A stretch of DNA of 64,000 nucleotides from Epilithonimonas mollis (GCF_900142325.1 NZ_FRAM01000001.1:806001-870000); one strand, 5' to 3'; shown: positions 17,630 to 26,510, counted from the first letter of the stretch. Notes: generated by a model not told the origin, from the letters alone. A program made the numbers and translations.

Positions 17630-20600
17630 TTATTGTGTAACCTTCATCAACTGTTTTGTGATGTTGTCCATTTTTTCGGCTTCATAGGTCGTGTCATAAT
17701 CCTTCATTATATCGAAAAGATAGGAGTAGAACGATGTCACTTTCTGAACATCATCTGCTTTTTTGAAAGCTTTTTCTTTTCCCATCTCCTGAAGATCCTT
17801 GATGAAATTGTTGAATCTTTTGTCAATGACATCCAGTGAATTAACAAGATACTGGTAGCCTTTTTCTTTTTGTCCGATTTTGTTATAAGCATCGGAAACG
17901 GCACCAACAACGAGCGAGTATTCCATGGGTTTGGTTTTCATCTGTCTGGCGGCGTAAACCTGGAATTTTGGTGATAATCTGGTGTAATAATCATATTCTT
18001 CAAAGATTCCTTTCTTAAGTTCTTCTGCCAGTTTGAGACCTTTCTGTTCCTGGCCGGCAACGATGTACGCATAGACTATTGAGCTTAGAGATCTCGGGTC
18101 ATTGTATTTGGAAACAGGAATTTCTCTGCTTGCCAGATCCAGAACCTCGATGGCTTTTTGCTTTTCACCTTTCATCACAAGTGCCTCTGCTGCGCGGCTT
18201 GCAGATGATCTGTAGCCGATGATATTCTGTGTACAGGTTTCGTCAAAGTGTGTCTTGAGATCCTTGAAATTACCCCATCTGTAGTTTTTTACAATTTTGT
18301 AGAGTTCATCTGCATTCACCATTCCAAGCTCTCCATCGGGAGATTCTTCCGTTTTGATTGGCACCAGCCTGTAACTGAATCCGTCAAACTTAAGATAATC
18401 TGACAGGAAGAATAAATTGCTTCCGTCGTAGATACCGCCGCTTGAAAAGTTGATCGGCCGTTTCCAGTCGAAGTTCGCCAGGATATCCATCATCATCAGA
18501 TTATTCTTGAACATGCTGGATCCTTTGTAATTGATAACGATTTGTTTTTCTGCTTTTTGAGCTTCTTCGGGTGTAATGATACCGGATTTTATCGCATTAT
18601 TTACATTCACCGGAAGTACAAATTTGGAAACCGGAAGGATATTGAACTTCTGAAAACGTTCTTCTCCAAACACCATTTTAACGATTTCGTCTTTTTCAGG
18701 CGATTTCATTTTAAGGAAACTGATAGCTTCTTTCAAAGTCATGGAGTCCTGGGTGAGATATTTTCTGAAAGAGGCCAGTTCTGTATCAGGAACACCCTGA
18801 TCTTTCATATTGGCAAAGATGTTTGACCAGTCATCTTTTGACATCATGTAAACCTGATCATTAGAACCTTCTCTGTAATCCTCGTGTGTTAAAGATGACG
18901 GAACAGGCATGGCGTTGTATGTTCTTCTTTTGACCTGATCGATATTCCAAGGTGTGGATAACAGCGTGAAATTCACCACTTTCACGTCCGGACGGAATTC
19001 CTCGGTTTCCTGAATCGCCCAGACAGGGTAGGTATCATTATCACCATACACGAACATTATACCGTCTTTCGGCAAAGATTTTAAACTGGAATAGGCATAA
19101 TCGTATGCAGTATAACGACCACTTCTGTCGTGAACATTATAATTCTGGAAGCCCATCATCAATGGAATTCCTAACAGTATGACACCAACAATTATCTGAG
19201 TCGATTTACTTTTTATTTTTTTCTGAAGCAGCCAGTAAATTGCCGCAACGCCTAATCCGATCCAAATTGCAAATGCGTAAAAGGAACCAACCATCGCATA
19301 ATCTCTTTCACGAGGTTCAAATGGTTTCATACCTGTATAAAACACAATTCCTACACTCGTTAAAATGAATAAAGATAATATCGCATAGAATCTTCCGAAA
19401 TCTCTGTTCAACTGGAAGAAGAATCCGAGTAATCCTAAAATCAACGGAAGCATAAAAAACTTAACCGTACTTTCATTTTGGAATTTAGCAGGCATCTCGC
19501 TCTGATCTCCCCAAATATTATTATCTATAAAAGGTATACCTGTAATAAAGTTTCCGTTCGTATTTTCCATATGGCCTTCTACATCGTTCTGGCGACCGGC
19601 AAAATTCCAAAGCAGATATCTTCCGAAATAATAGTAATTCTGAAACGTAATGAAGTAATCTAAATTCTGAGCCAATGTAGGTTTCTGAACATTGATGATT
19701 CCAAATTGCTTTGCCTTTAGATAATCGTCCATTTTGATGGTTCCGTTCTCATATTTCTGACGAAGCTCATCAAAGAATTGCTTAGCTTCAGGACTTTCAG
19801 AGATTTGCTCATTTCCGTAATTGAAAGTAAAATCCGGTGCACCGTACATCGATATATAATTAGGCATTACCGATTTATCTTCGCTGAACATCCTTGGCAG
19901 AAAACCAACATGCTCTTTACTGTAAACATAATTGAACTTCTCTCCAACTTTACGGTATTGTCCTGTGGTAGGATCCTTCTCGTATGTATCCCCTGTCTTT
20001 TCTGTTTTGTAGCTTCCGTCCTCATTTTTTTGAATTCCGTTCGGATCCAGATAAGCGGTATAGTTTTGACCATATAATGTTGGCCAGTCACCATATTGTT
20101 CACGGTTGTAATAATCCAGCATGCCCAAAGCATTATCCGGATCATTAAGGTTCATCGGCGGATTGGCATTAGCTCTGATCGGTATTACAAGCCAGCAGGA
20201 GAATCCGATCATCATAAAAACGATTGACAGTGCAACAGTCTGGTAAAGGGATTTCCCGGTTCTTCTTGTATAAGTAATAAATAAATAACAGAGAACAACC
20301 AGAATAACAAATGCGAAAACGGTTCCCGAATGGAAAGGTAAACCCAATCCGTTAACAAAGAATATCTCAGATTTCCCGAACAAAGTCATTATCACCGGGA
20401 AAATAATTTTGAATACAATTGCCAGGATTACCAGCGTGATGGCATTTGCCCAAAGAAATGACTTCCATGTAAACTGGTAATTCCTTGTATAATAGATCAG
20501 ACAGACCGCAGGGAGAGCCAGCATACACATCATATGTACCCCAACCGAAAGGCCAATTACAAAAAATAAAAGAATAATCCATCTTTCGTTGTCCTTTTCC

Positions 20601-21115
20601 CGATACTCGTTTTCCCATTTTGTAATCAGCCAGACAATCAGTGCAATGAACATACTGGCCATTGCATAAACCTCGCCTTCAACGGCTGAAAACCAGAATG
20701 TATCAGAAAATGTAAAACATAATGCACCGACAGCTCCTGCAAAAAATGTTGCGATTTCCTCAGCTACAGAGATATTCTCGAATTCCTTATTCAGCAGTCT
20801 TCTTACGAGATGGGTAATGGTCCAAAACAAAAACAGGATCGTAAATGCGCTGAACAAAGCCGACATCGCATTGATCACCAATGAGTATTGCTGCCCGTCT
20901 CCAAATGCAAACAAAGCAACCACAGCACCCACCAGTTGGAACAATGCTGCTCCAGGTGCATGCGTCACCTCCAGCTTAACGGCAGAAGAAATATATTCTC
21001 CACAATCCCAAAAGCTAAAGTTGGGCTCGATGGTCGAAAGATAAGTGATAAATGCAATTACAAAAACGACCCATCCCAGAATGGTGTTCCATTGTTTAAA
21101 AGTCCAATTCTTCAT
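17630..21115 (-). CDS. Large multi-pass DUF2723 protein, putative glycosyltransferase
   Basis: The protein has 1161 residues. The N-terminal 400 residues hold about ten membrane spans and the DUF2723 signature (YLSTIEPNFSFWDCGEYI followed by AVKLEVTHAPGAALFQL). The acidic Asp/Glu cluster in the first loop resembles GT-C glycosyltransferases. A second membrane block lies around residues 540-670, then a soluble, partly helical repeat region of about 450 residues facing the periplasm. Human TMEM260, in the same DUF family, is an O-mannosyltransferase. In Bacteroidota these proteins are suspected of protein O-glycosylation, but the donor and acceptor are unknown. It is monocistronic, with its own terminator. 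Confidence 0.85.
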   Translation of the reverse strand: MKNWTFKQWNTILGWVVFVIAFITYLSTIEPNFSFWDCGEYISSAVKLEVTHAPGAALFQLVGAVVALFAFGDGQQYSLVINAMSALFSAFTILFLFWTITHLVRRLLNKEFENISVAEEIATFFAGAVGALCFTFSDTFWFSAVEGEVYAMASMFIALIVWLITKWENEYREKDNERWIILLFFVIGLSVGVHMMCMLALPAVCLIYYTRNYQFTWKSFLWANAITLVILAIVFKIIFPVIMTLFGKSEIFFVNGLGLPFHSGTVFAFVILVVLCYLFITYTRRTGKSLYQTVALSIVFMMIGFSCWLVIPIRANANPPMNLNDPDNALGMLDYYNREQYGDWPTLYGQNYTAYLDPNGIQKNEDGSYKTEKTGDTYEKDPTTGQYRKVGEKFNYVYSKEHVGFLPRMFSEDKSVMPNYISMYGAPDFTFNYGNEQISESPEAKQFFDELRQKYENGTIKMDDYLKAKQFGIINVQKPTLAQNLDYFITFQNYYYFGRYLLWNFAGRQNDVEGHMENTNGNFITGIPFIDNNIWGDQSEMPAKFQNESTVKFFMLPLILGLLGFFFQLNRDFGRFYAILSLFILTSVGIVFYTGMKPFEPRERDYAMVGSFYAFAIWIGLGVAAIYWLLQKKIKSKSTQIIVGVILLGIPLMMGFQNYNVHDRSGRYTAYDYAYSSLKSLPKDGIMFVYGDNDTYPVWAIQETEEFRPDVKVVNFTLLSTPWNIDQVKRRTYNAMPVPSSLTHEDYREGSNDQVYMMSKDDWSNIFANMKDQGVPDTELASFRKYLTQDSMTLKEAISFLKMKSPEKDEIVKMVFGEERFQKFNILPVSKFVLPVNVNNAIKSGIITPEEAQKAEKQIVINYKGSSMFKNNLMMMDILANFDWKRPINFSSGGIYDGSNLFFLSDYLKFDGFSYRLVPIKTEESPDGELGMVNADELYKIVKNYRWGNFKDLKTHFDETCTQNIIGYRSSASRAAEALVMKGEKQKAIEVLDLASREIPVSKYNDPRSLSSIVYAYIVAGQEQKGLKLAEELKKGIFEEYDYYTRLSPKFQVYAARQMKTKPMEYSLVVGAVSDAYNKIGQKEKGYQYLVNSLDVIDKRFNNFIKDLQEMGKEKAFKKADDVQKVTSFYSYLFDIMKDYDTTYEAEKMDNITKQLMKVTQ

Positions 21116-21294
21116 AAGGAAAATGAAATATCGGCGAAATTAACGTTTTTGATTCAGTTATCTAAGTTTTTAACAAAAATTAAATATTGGTTTATTTTTT
21201 GAAAACAGCAGAAAAACAATCGAAATATCGGCAAGGATTATTTGATTAAAATCAGATTCACGGCGGAAAAGTAAAAACATTGCAATTTTTTTTT

Positions 21295-21302
21295 TATTTT
21301 TG
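21295..21302 (+). promoter_or_regulatory. -7 element before the cysteate-synthase-like gene
   Basis: TATTTTTG followed by CAGAC lies 32 bases before the start codon, in the 219-base gap shared with the divergent DUF2723 gene. A TTG lies at 21280-21282, but the spacing of 12 bases is shorter than usual for a -33 box. Confidence 0.5.
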
Positions 21303-21334
21303 CAGACAGTTTTTGAGAGAAAAATGATTATAAA

Positions 21335-22372
21335 ATGATGAATGTACACGATAATATTCTTGGTTTGATTGGCAACTCACCGTTAGTCAGATTAAATCAG
21401 GTTACAAAGGACATTCCTGCAACAGTGTATGCTAAGCTGGAGTCTTATAATCCGGGACATTCTACAAAAGACAGAATTGCTTTGCATATCATAGAAAATG
21501 CGGAAAAGCAGGGAATCCTAAAATCAGATTCTGTGATTGTAGAAACTACATCTGGCAACACAGGTTTTTCCATAGCAATGGTTTGTATCGTCAAAGGTTA
21601 CAAATGCATCCTTGCGGTCAGCGACAAAACAAAAGCTGAAAAAATTGCTTATCTGAAAGCACTTGGCGCAACCGTCTATGTTTGCCCTGCTTCTGTCCCT
21701 GCAGATGATCCGAGATCTTACTATGAAGTTGCCAAGAGAATCGCAAGAGAAACGCCGAATTCCGTCTATATCAATCAGTATTTCAACGAACTGAATATTG
21801 ATGCACATTACCAAACAACCGGTCCGGAAATCTGGACACAGACCGGAGGAAAGATCACTCACCTTTTTGCCTGCACAGGAACCGGTGGAACGCTTTCCGG
21901 ATCTGCAAAATATCTGAAAGAACAAAATCCTGACATAAAAGTCATTGGTGTAGACGCAGACGGATCTATTCTGAAAACTTATCACGAGACAGGAAAAATT
22001 AACAAAACAGAAATCCATCCGTACCAGATAGAAGGTCTTGGGAAAAATCTGATTCCCGGCGCACTTTTATTTGACAAAATCGATGAATTTGTACGCGTTA
22101 ATGACGAAATGTCAGCTTACAGAACCCGCGAGATTGCTTTGAAAGAAGCCATCATGGGCGGTTACACCACTGGCGCTGTAACACAGGCACTCATTCAATA
22201 CGCCAATGCTCATGAGTTCAAAGAAGATGATTTGATAGTTCTGATTTTCCCGGATCACGGTTCCCGCTATATTACCAAAGTGTACAGCGACAAATGGATG
22301 GAAGAACAGGGGTTCATCAACAACTGCTTCCACAACTACGACCAGGTTTTCAAAACAGAAATCATTGAATAA
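21335..22372 (+). CDS. PLP-dependent cysteine synthase/CBS-fold enzyme, likely cysteate synthase (CapA-like)
   Basis: The 345-residue protein is a fold-type II PLP enzyme. The PLP lysine lies in GHSTKDRIA (K45), the substrate loop in TTSGNTGFS, and the phosphate-binding turn in CTGTGGTLSG. A fast automatic label would be cysteine synthase. The next gene encodes an alpha-oxoamine synthase-family enzyme. In Flavobacteriia such a pair makes capnine: cysteate synthase produces L-cysteate from a serine derivative and sulfite, and the partner joins it to a fatty acyl group. I therefore prefer cysteate synthase, by context. STKDR instead of the usual SVKDR of CysK is consistent but not decisive. ATG at 21335 or 21338 may be the start. 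Confidence 0.7.
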   Translation: MMNVHDNILGLIGNSPLVRLNQVTKDIPATVYAKLESYNPGHSTKDRIALHIIENAEKQGILKSDSVIVETTSGNTGFSIAMVCIVKGYKCILAVSDKTKAEKIAYLKALGATVYVCPASVPADDPRSYYEVAKRIARETPNSVYINQYFNELNIDAHYQTTGPEIWTQTGGKITHLFACTGTGGTLSGSAKYLKEQNPDIKVIGVDADGSILKTYHETGKINKTEIHPYQIEGLGKNLIPGALLFDKIDEFVRVNDEMSAYRTREIALKEAIMGGYTTGAVTQALIQYANAHEFKEDDLIVLIFPDHGSRYITKVYSDKWMEEQGFINNCFHNYDQVFKTEIIE

Positions 22373-22395
22373 AATTATACCTCAATATTTATAAG

Positions 22396-22421
22396 CCTTT
22401 TGTAAATACAAAAGGTTTTTT
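22396..22421 (+). terminator. Hairpin terminator between the two capnine-type genes
   Basis: CCTTTTGTA at 22396-22404 pairs with TACAAAAGG at 22407-22415, followed by a run of T. It lies in the 77-base gap between the two PLP-enzyme genes, so read-through or a second promoter is needed for the downstream gene. Confidence 0.65.
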
Positions 22422-22449
22422 TAATAAAATCAAAAAATATCAGTTAGAA

Positions 22450-23721
22450 ATGGACATTTTTGAAAGAATAAAACAAAACCCGGGTCCTTTAGGACAATTT
22501 GCAGATTACGCAGAAGGCTATTATATTTTCCCAAGACTGGAAGGACCAATTGGCCCGAGAATGAAGTTCCAGGGCAAAGAAGTGATTTTCTGGAGCGCTA
22601 ACGATTATTTAGGTCTTTGCAACCATCCGGATGTTCTGGAAGCCGATGCAAAAGCCGCTGCAGAATATGGCATGTTTTATCCGATGGGTGCGAGAGCTAT
22701 GTCCGGAGAAACCGAGCAACACTTGCAATTAGAAAGAGAATTGGCAGAGTTTGTTCAGAAAGAATCTGCATATCTATTGAATTTTGGTTATCAAGGAATG
22801 GTTTCCACAATCGACGCTTTGGTTTCCAGAAATGATGTGATTGTTTACGACGTAGATTCCCACGCTTGTATCGTAGATGGTGTTAGATTACACGCAGGAA
22901 AACGTTTTACATACAGACACAACGATATTGCAAGTCTTGAAAAGAACTTACAAAGAGCTCAAAAAGTAACTGAAGAAACCGGAGGCGGAATCTTGGTAAT
23001 TACTGAAGGTGTTTTCGGAATGAGAGGACAACAAGGTAAACTGAAGGAAATCTGTGCCCTTAAAGAAAAATATGGTTTCAGAATTCTGGTAGATGATGCA
23101 CACGGATTCGGTACGCTTGGAGCAACCGGAGCTGGAGCTGGTGAAGAGCAAGGCTGTCAGGATCAGATTGATGTTTACTTCTCTACTTTCGCAAAATCTA
23201 TGGCTGGTTTCGGAGCTTTCCTTGCTGGAAACAAAGAAATCATACGTTATTTGAAATTCAACTTAAGATCCCAGATTTTTGCTAAATCTTTGACGATGCC
23301 AATGGTAATAGGAGGTTTGAAGAGATTGGAATTATTAAGAACAAGACCGGAAATCAAAGCTAAACTATGGGAAAATGTTAATAAATTACAAGGCGGATTG
23401 AAGAAAATAGGTTACAATCTTGGAGACACCAACACTTGCGTAACACCAGTTTTCATCCAGGGAGGGCCAATGGAGGCGATGATGCTGGCGAGGGATTTGA
23501 GAGAAAATTACTTGATTTTCACATCCGTAGTTTCCTATCCTGTAATTCCGAAAGGAATGATTTTGTTGAGATTAATTCCAACCGCTTCTCATACAGATGC
23601 AGAAATTAATGAAACGTTGGAAGCTTTTGAAGCCATCTACAAAAAGTTAGAAACCGGTTATTACAAAAACTTAGCAGACAAACAAGTCGAGGAACAAAAT
23701 TTACAATTTAAAGAGATTTAA
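22450..23721 (+). CDS. PLP-dependent alpha-oxoamine synthase, likely cysteate-C-fatty acyltransferase (CapB-like)
   Basis: The 423-residue fold-type I PLP enzyme belongs to the family of serine palmitoyltransferase, 8-amino-7-oxononanoate synthase and 2-amino-3-ketobutyrate CoA ligase. Visible marks are FWSANDYLGLCNHP, the LVDDAHGFGTLG Asp/His site and the PLP lysine in STFAKSMAGFG (K249). The N-terminal extension (EGYYIFPRLEGPIGPRM) is longer than in bacterial AONS. With the cysteine-synthase-like neighbour it fits the enzyme that condenses L-cysteate with a fatty acyl thioester to 3-ketocapnine, the sulfonolipid precursor. Serine palmitoyltransferase (sphingolipid) and KBL activity remain possible; substrate choice cannot be read from sequence alone. 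Confidence 0.75.
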   Translation: MDIFERIKQNPGPLGQFADYAEGYYIFPRLEGPIGPRMKFQGKEVIFWSANDYLGLCNHPDVLEADAKAAAEYGMFYPMGARAMSGETEQHLQLERELAEFVQKESAYLLNFGYQGMVSTIDALVSRNDVIVYDVDSHACIVDGVRLHAGKRFTYRHNDIASLEKNLQRAQKVTEETGGGILVITEGVFGMRGQQGKLKEICALKEKYGFRILVDDAHGFGTLGATGAGAGEEQGCQDQIDVYFSTFAKSMAGFGAFLAGNKEIIRYLKFNLRSQIFAKSLTMPMVIGGLKRLELLRTRPEIKAKLWENVNKLQGGLKKIGYNLGDTNTCVTPVFIQGGPMEAMMLARDLRENYLIFTSVVSYPVIPKGMILLRLIPTASHTDAEINETLEAFEAIYKKLETGYYKNLADKQVEEQNLQFKEI

Positions 23722-23744
23722 TTGAGTTTAATTCCTGTCAATAT

Positions 23745-23779
23745 AAAACCGCCTAAAGAATTTTTAGGCGGTTTTTTTT
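23745..23779. terminator. Bidirectional terminator after the acyltransferase gene
   Basis: AAAACCGCCTAAA at 23745-23757 pairs perfectly with TTTAGGCGGTTTT at 23763-23775 and is followed by more T. It separates convergent genes and is one of the strongest terminators in the window. Confidence 0.88.
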
Positions 23780-23795
23780 ATCAAATTGTATATTC

Positions 23796-25331
23796 TTAAT
23801 TAATCTTCCTCAAATCCAAATCCTCAAAATCAAAACTAAAATCCGTCACATCAGAGATAGGCTTCATCTTAGCAGAAACCGCTTTTCCATTTTCATCAAA
23901 ATTCAAAGTGAAAAACGCATCCGCATCATAACTTCTGTCATCCCATTTCGCAACAAAAGAATTCGCTGAATATGGAATCAAATCGCCTTTCAGCCTTGGA
24001 GAAGATTTAGAAATAATTCTGTAACCCTTTCCAACTTTGGAAATCTCCACGATGCCGAACCAGTTATCCTTGTACCATCCGATGAACTGATCATCTTTCA
24101 GATCCGTTTTATATTTCGAAGCTTTATCATAAACTTCTTTCTTCTGTTTTGAGAAAGTTTCCTCATTTTTCTTATTTCTGTCGCCATAAAGCTTCAGCCA
24201 ATCACGGTTTTCTATTTTCAGATAAGCATCTTTAACTGAATTCGTAATCGTCGAAAATGCCGCACCAGATTGCTGATTTGTCAAAACCACAATCCCTAGT
24301 TTCATATCCGGAATCAAAGTAAAATGCGTCACAGTTCCTATCAAACCTCCGGAATGCTGAACCTGCAAATGACCTTTCACATCACTCAAAAACCAGCCTA
24401 ATCCGTAACCATAAAAATGAGTATCATAAGGCGAAGTTATTCCAACCTTATCAGGAATCTGAAGACTCCACAATTCGTGAGCATTTTTCTCAGAAACCAA
24501 ACGTTTCCCGTCTTTGGTCACAAATCCATTCAGAAGGAAATTCGCCCAGGTCGTCATATCCTGAATATTACTCATGATCCCGCCGGCCGCATTCGCAGTT
24601 TCGCTCCAGTCGTGCGGAACAGCAATTGCTTTTCCGTCCACAGGAGCATGCGCATCAATGATATTTTGAGAATTTTTCGCTCTGTTATAAGAACCGAAAC
24701 TCGCTGTCATTCCAACAGGTTTCATAATTCTCTGCTCGATAAAGTCCGCCCATTGCAAACCGGAAACTCTGTGAATCACCTCGCCAGCAACAATGAACAT
24801 GATATTGTTGTAATCCAAAGTCGTCCGGAAAGGATTCTCCGGTTTCAGGTATCTCACATTATGAACGATATCATTCACCGTCAGATTCCCGCCTTCAGGA
24901 AAAAACATCAGGTCACCTTGACCTAACCCCAATCCGGCTCTATGCGTAATCAGATCCTTGATGGTCACATTCTGGGAAACATAAGCATCTGCCATCTGGA
25001 ATTCAGGGATATATTTCGTCACTTTATCGTCCCAGTTGATTTTCCCTTCATCAGCCAGGATCGCCAGAGCAGTACAGGTAAAACCCTTACTGTTAGACGC
25101 AATACCGACCAAAGTATTATCATCCATCGGAAGTTTATTGTTCAATGACCGAACCCCGAAACCTTTGGCATAGACCACTTTCCCATCTTTCACAATCCCG
25201 ACAGACATCCCGGGAACATCAAACGTTTTAAGCGAATTCTCAATCAGTTCGTCGAGTTTTTTTTCCTCGATCTGAGCATTGACATAGAAAAGAGAGCAAA
25301 GAACTAAGAAAAAAGAAATTTGTTTTGTCAT
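23796..25331 (-). CDS. Exported serine hydrolase, class C beta-lactamase/PBP-like
   Basis: I start at the second Met (25331), which begins the signal peptide MTKQISFFLVLCSLFYVNAQ and gives 511 residues. Family motifs are present: SxxK in IASNSKGF, YxN in LDYNNIMF, and HSG in QVQHSGGLIG. The C-terminal about 110 residues resemble the DUF3471 lipocalin-like domain common in this family (DQFIGWYKDNWFGIVEI). These enzymes act as peptidases or esterases in the periplasm; resistance to beta-lactams is not implied. The gene is convergent with the acyltransferase gene and divergent from the tag gene. Confidence 0.85.
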   Translation of the reverse strand: MTKQISFFLVLCSLFYVNAQIEEKKLDELIENSLKTFDVPGMSVGIVKDGKVVYAKGFGVRSLNNKLPMDDNTLVGIASNSKGFTCTALAILADEGKINWDDKVTKYIPEFQMADAYVSQNVTIKDLITHRAGLGLGQGDLMFFPEGGNLTVNDIVHNVRYLKPENPFRTTLDYNNIMFIVAGEVIHRVSGLQWADFIEQRIMKPVGMTASFGSYNRAKNSQNIIDAHAPVDGKAIAVPHDWSETANAAGGIMSNIQDMTTWANFLLNGFVTKDGKRLVSEKNAHELWSLQIPDKVGITSPYDTHFYGYGLGWFLSDVKGHLQVQHSGGLIGTVTHFTLIPDMKLGIVVLTNQQSGAAFSTITNSVKDAYLKIENRDWLKLYGDRNKKNEETFSKQKKEVYDKASKYKTDLKDDQFIGWYKDNWFGIVEISKVGKGYRIISKSSPRLKGDLIPYSANSFVAKWDDRSYDADAFFTLNFDENGKAVSAKMKPISDVTDFSFDFEDLDLRKIN

Positions 25332-25770
25332 TTTAAAAAAGCTTTCCACGAAGATAAGAAATTGTTAATTCTTATCATTAATCATACTCACAGTTGATTA
25401 AACAATATTTCAAACCCAAATATCATTGTTGAATTTAAAGATTTAAAGATTTGCGAAACTCTTGTAACTATCTACTCAAGTCCTGTAACAGGCAACATTG
25501 CTTCTGTAACTGTCTACTTAACTCTTGTAACAATCTACTTAACTCCTGTAACTGTTTACTTAACTCCTGTAATTGTCTACTTAACTCCTGTAATTGTCTA
25601 CTTTGCTTGTGTAACAGTCTACTCAACACTTCCGATTGTCTACTTTACTTCTCTGATTATTTACTCAAGACCTCTGATTATCTACTTAATACCTCTGGCA
25701 GTCTGTTCTATGGCAATTTCAATAAGTGACAAAATAAAATTATCTTTACATTCAATTATAAAAACATACG
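25332..25770. other. Intergenic region carrying a 21-bp tandem array
   Basis: This 439-base space lies between two divergent genes. Its left 120 bases show no clear feature, the centre is filled with the tandem array described separately, and the right 60 bases hold an AT-rich stretch with TATCTTTA near 25741, a weak match to a -7 element for the tag gene. A 92-codon open frame (25451-25729, TTG start) is produced by the repeats and is not called as a gene. Confidence 0.6.
25465..25712. repeat. Tandem array of about twelve 21-bp units
   Basis: The sequence TCTACT or a close variant recurs at 25471, 25513, 25534, 25555, 25576, 25597, 25618, 25639, 25660 and 25681, with degenerate copies at 25492 and 25702. 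Every step is exactly 21 bases, with no insertion or deletion. The core is CTGTAATTGTCTACTT. The inner units are the most alike and the outer units diverge. Twenty-one bases equal seven codons and two DNA helix turns. Confidence 0.9.
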
Positions 25771-26325
25771 ATGTCATACTGCAAGGCCATAGAAACAATG
25801 CAACCCGAAGAACGGAAAGCATTGCACAAAAACTACCACGATAACCACTACGGTTTCCCCATCCACAATGATGATGAACTCTTCGGAAGGTTAATTATGG
25901 AAATCAATCAGGCTGGATTGAGCTGGGAAACGATTCTCAAAAAAGAAGAATCTTTCCGGAAAGCCTACAGCAGTTTCAGTATCGAAAAAATTGCGGCCTA
26001 CTCAGAAAAAGACAGAGAAAGATTATTATCAGACCCCGGGATCATCAGAAATAAACTGAAAGTCAACGCTGCAATAGAAAATGCAAAAACCATCCTGGAA
26101 CTGAAAAAAGAATTCGGGTCATTCGAAAAATGGCTGGAACACCACCATCCGAAAACCAAAGAAGAATGGGTAAAACTGTTCAAAAAAACATTCAGGTTCA
26201 CAGGCGGAGAAATCGTCGGCGAATTCCTGATGAGCATCGGTTTCCTAAAAGGTGCCCATTCCGATGATTGCAAAATCAATGAAAAAATCGCCGCCACAAA
26301 CCCCAAGTGGAAAGAAGTTAAATAG
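25771..26325 (+). CDS. tag: DNA-3-methyladenine glycosylase I
   Basis: The 184-residue protein matches Tag, which removes 3-methyladenine from alkylated DNA as the first step of base excision repair. The zinc-binding Cys near the N-terminus (MSYCKA), histidines around residues 19-26 and the final GAHSDDC pair fit the Tag zinc site. EINQAGLSWETILKKEESF carries the conserved aromatic and acidic pocket residues. It follows the 21-bp array with no visible classical promoter and ends shortly before the REP-like cluster. Confidence 0.92.
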   Translation: MSYCKAIETMQPEERKALHKNYHDNHYGFPIHNDDELFGRLIMEINQAGLSWETILKKEESFRKAYSSFSIEKIAAYSEKDRERLLSDPGIIRNKLKVNAAIENAKTILELKKEFGSFEKWLEHHHPKTKEEWVKLFKKTFRFTGGEIVGEFLMSIGFLKGAHSDDCKINEKIAATNPKWKEVK

Positions 26326-26338
26326 CTAGATCCACTTG

Positions 26339-26475
26339 TACTCCGCTCAGTGTGACATTTCTAATACTACATTCTTTGTCAGTTTGAGGCTCTCGAAGGC
26401 ATTCATTCACATTGTCAGTCTGAGCGGAGTCGAAGACTTTTTCAGCATTGTCAGTCTGAGGCTCTCGAAGACTTT
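26339..26475. repeat. Cluster of four REP-like repeats, one inverted
   Basis: Three direct copies of TTGTCAGTCTGAG followed by CGGAGTCGAAGAC or GCTCTCGAAGAC lie at 26376-26400, 26412-26440 and 26448-26474. An inverted copy (TACTCCGCTCAGTGTGACA) lies at 26339-26357. The two alternative middle parts (CGGAGT and GCTCT) suggest two subtypes. Such TGTCA-CTGAG-GTCGAAG repeats are widespread between genes of flavobacteria. Confidence 0.75.
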
Positions 26476-26510
26476 ACGAACTGGTTTTTTCAAAATATAA
26501 AAATTAGCCT

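Noticed and set aside
25465-25712. CRISPR array
   Set aside because: The units are contiguous with no unique spacers, and no cas genes are nearby. The repeat is 21 bases with divergent copies.
25451-25729. A 92-codon Cys/Leu/Asn-rich frame in the tandem array
   Set aside because: It begins with TTG only, is made wholly of 21-bp units and has no ribosome site or domain. It is kept as a repeat and as a finding, not as a CDS.
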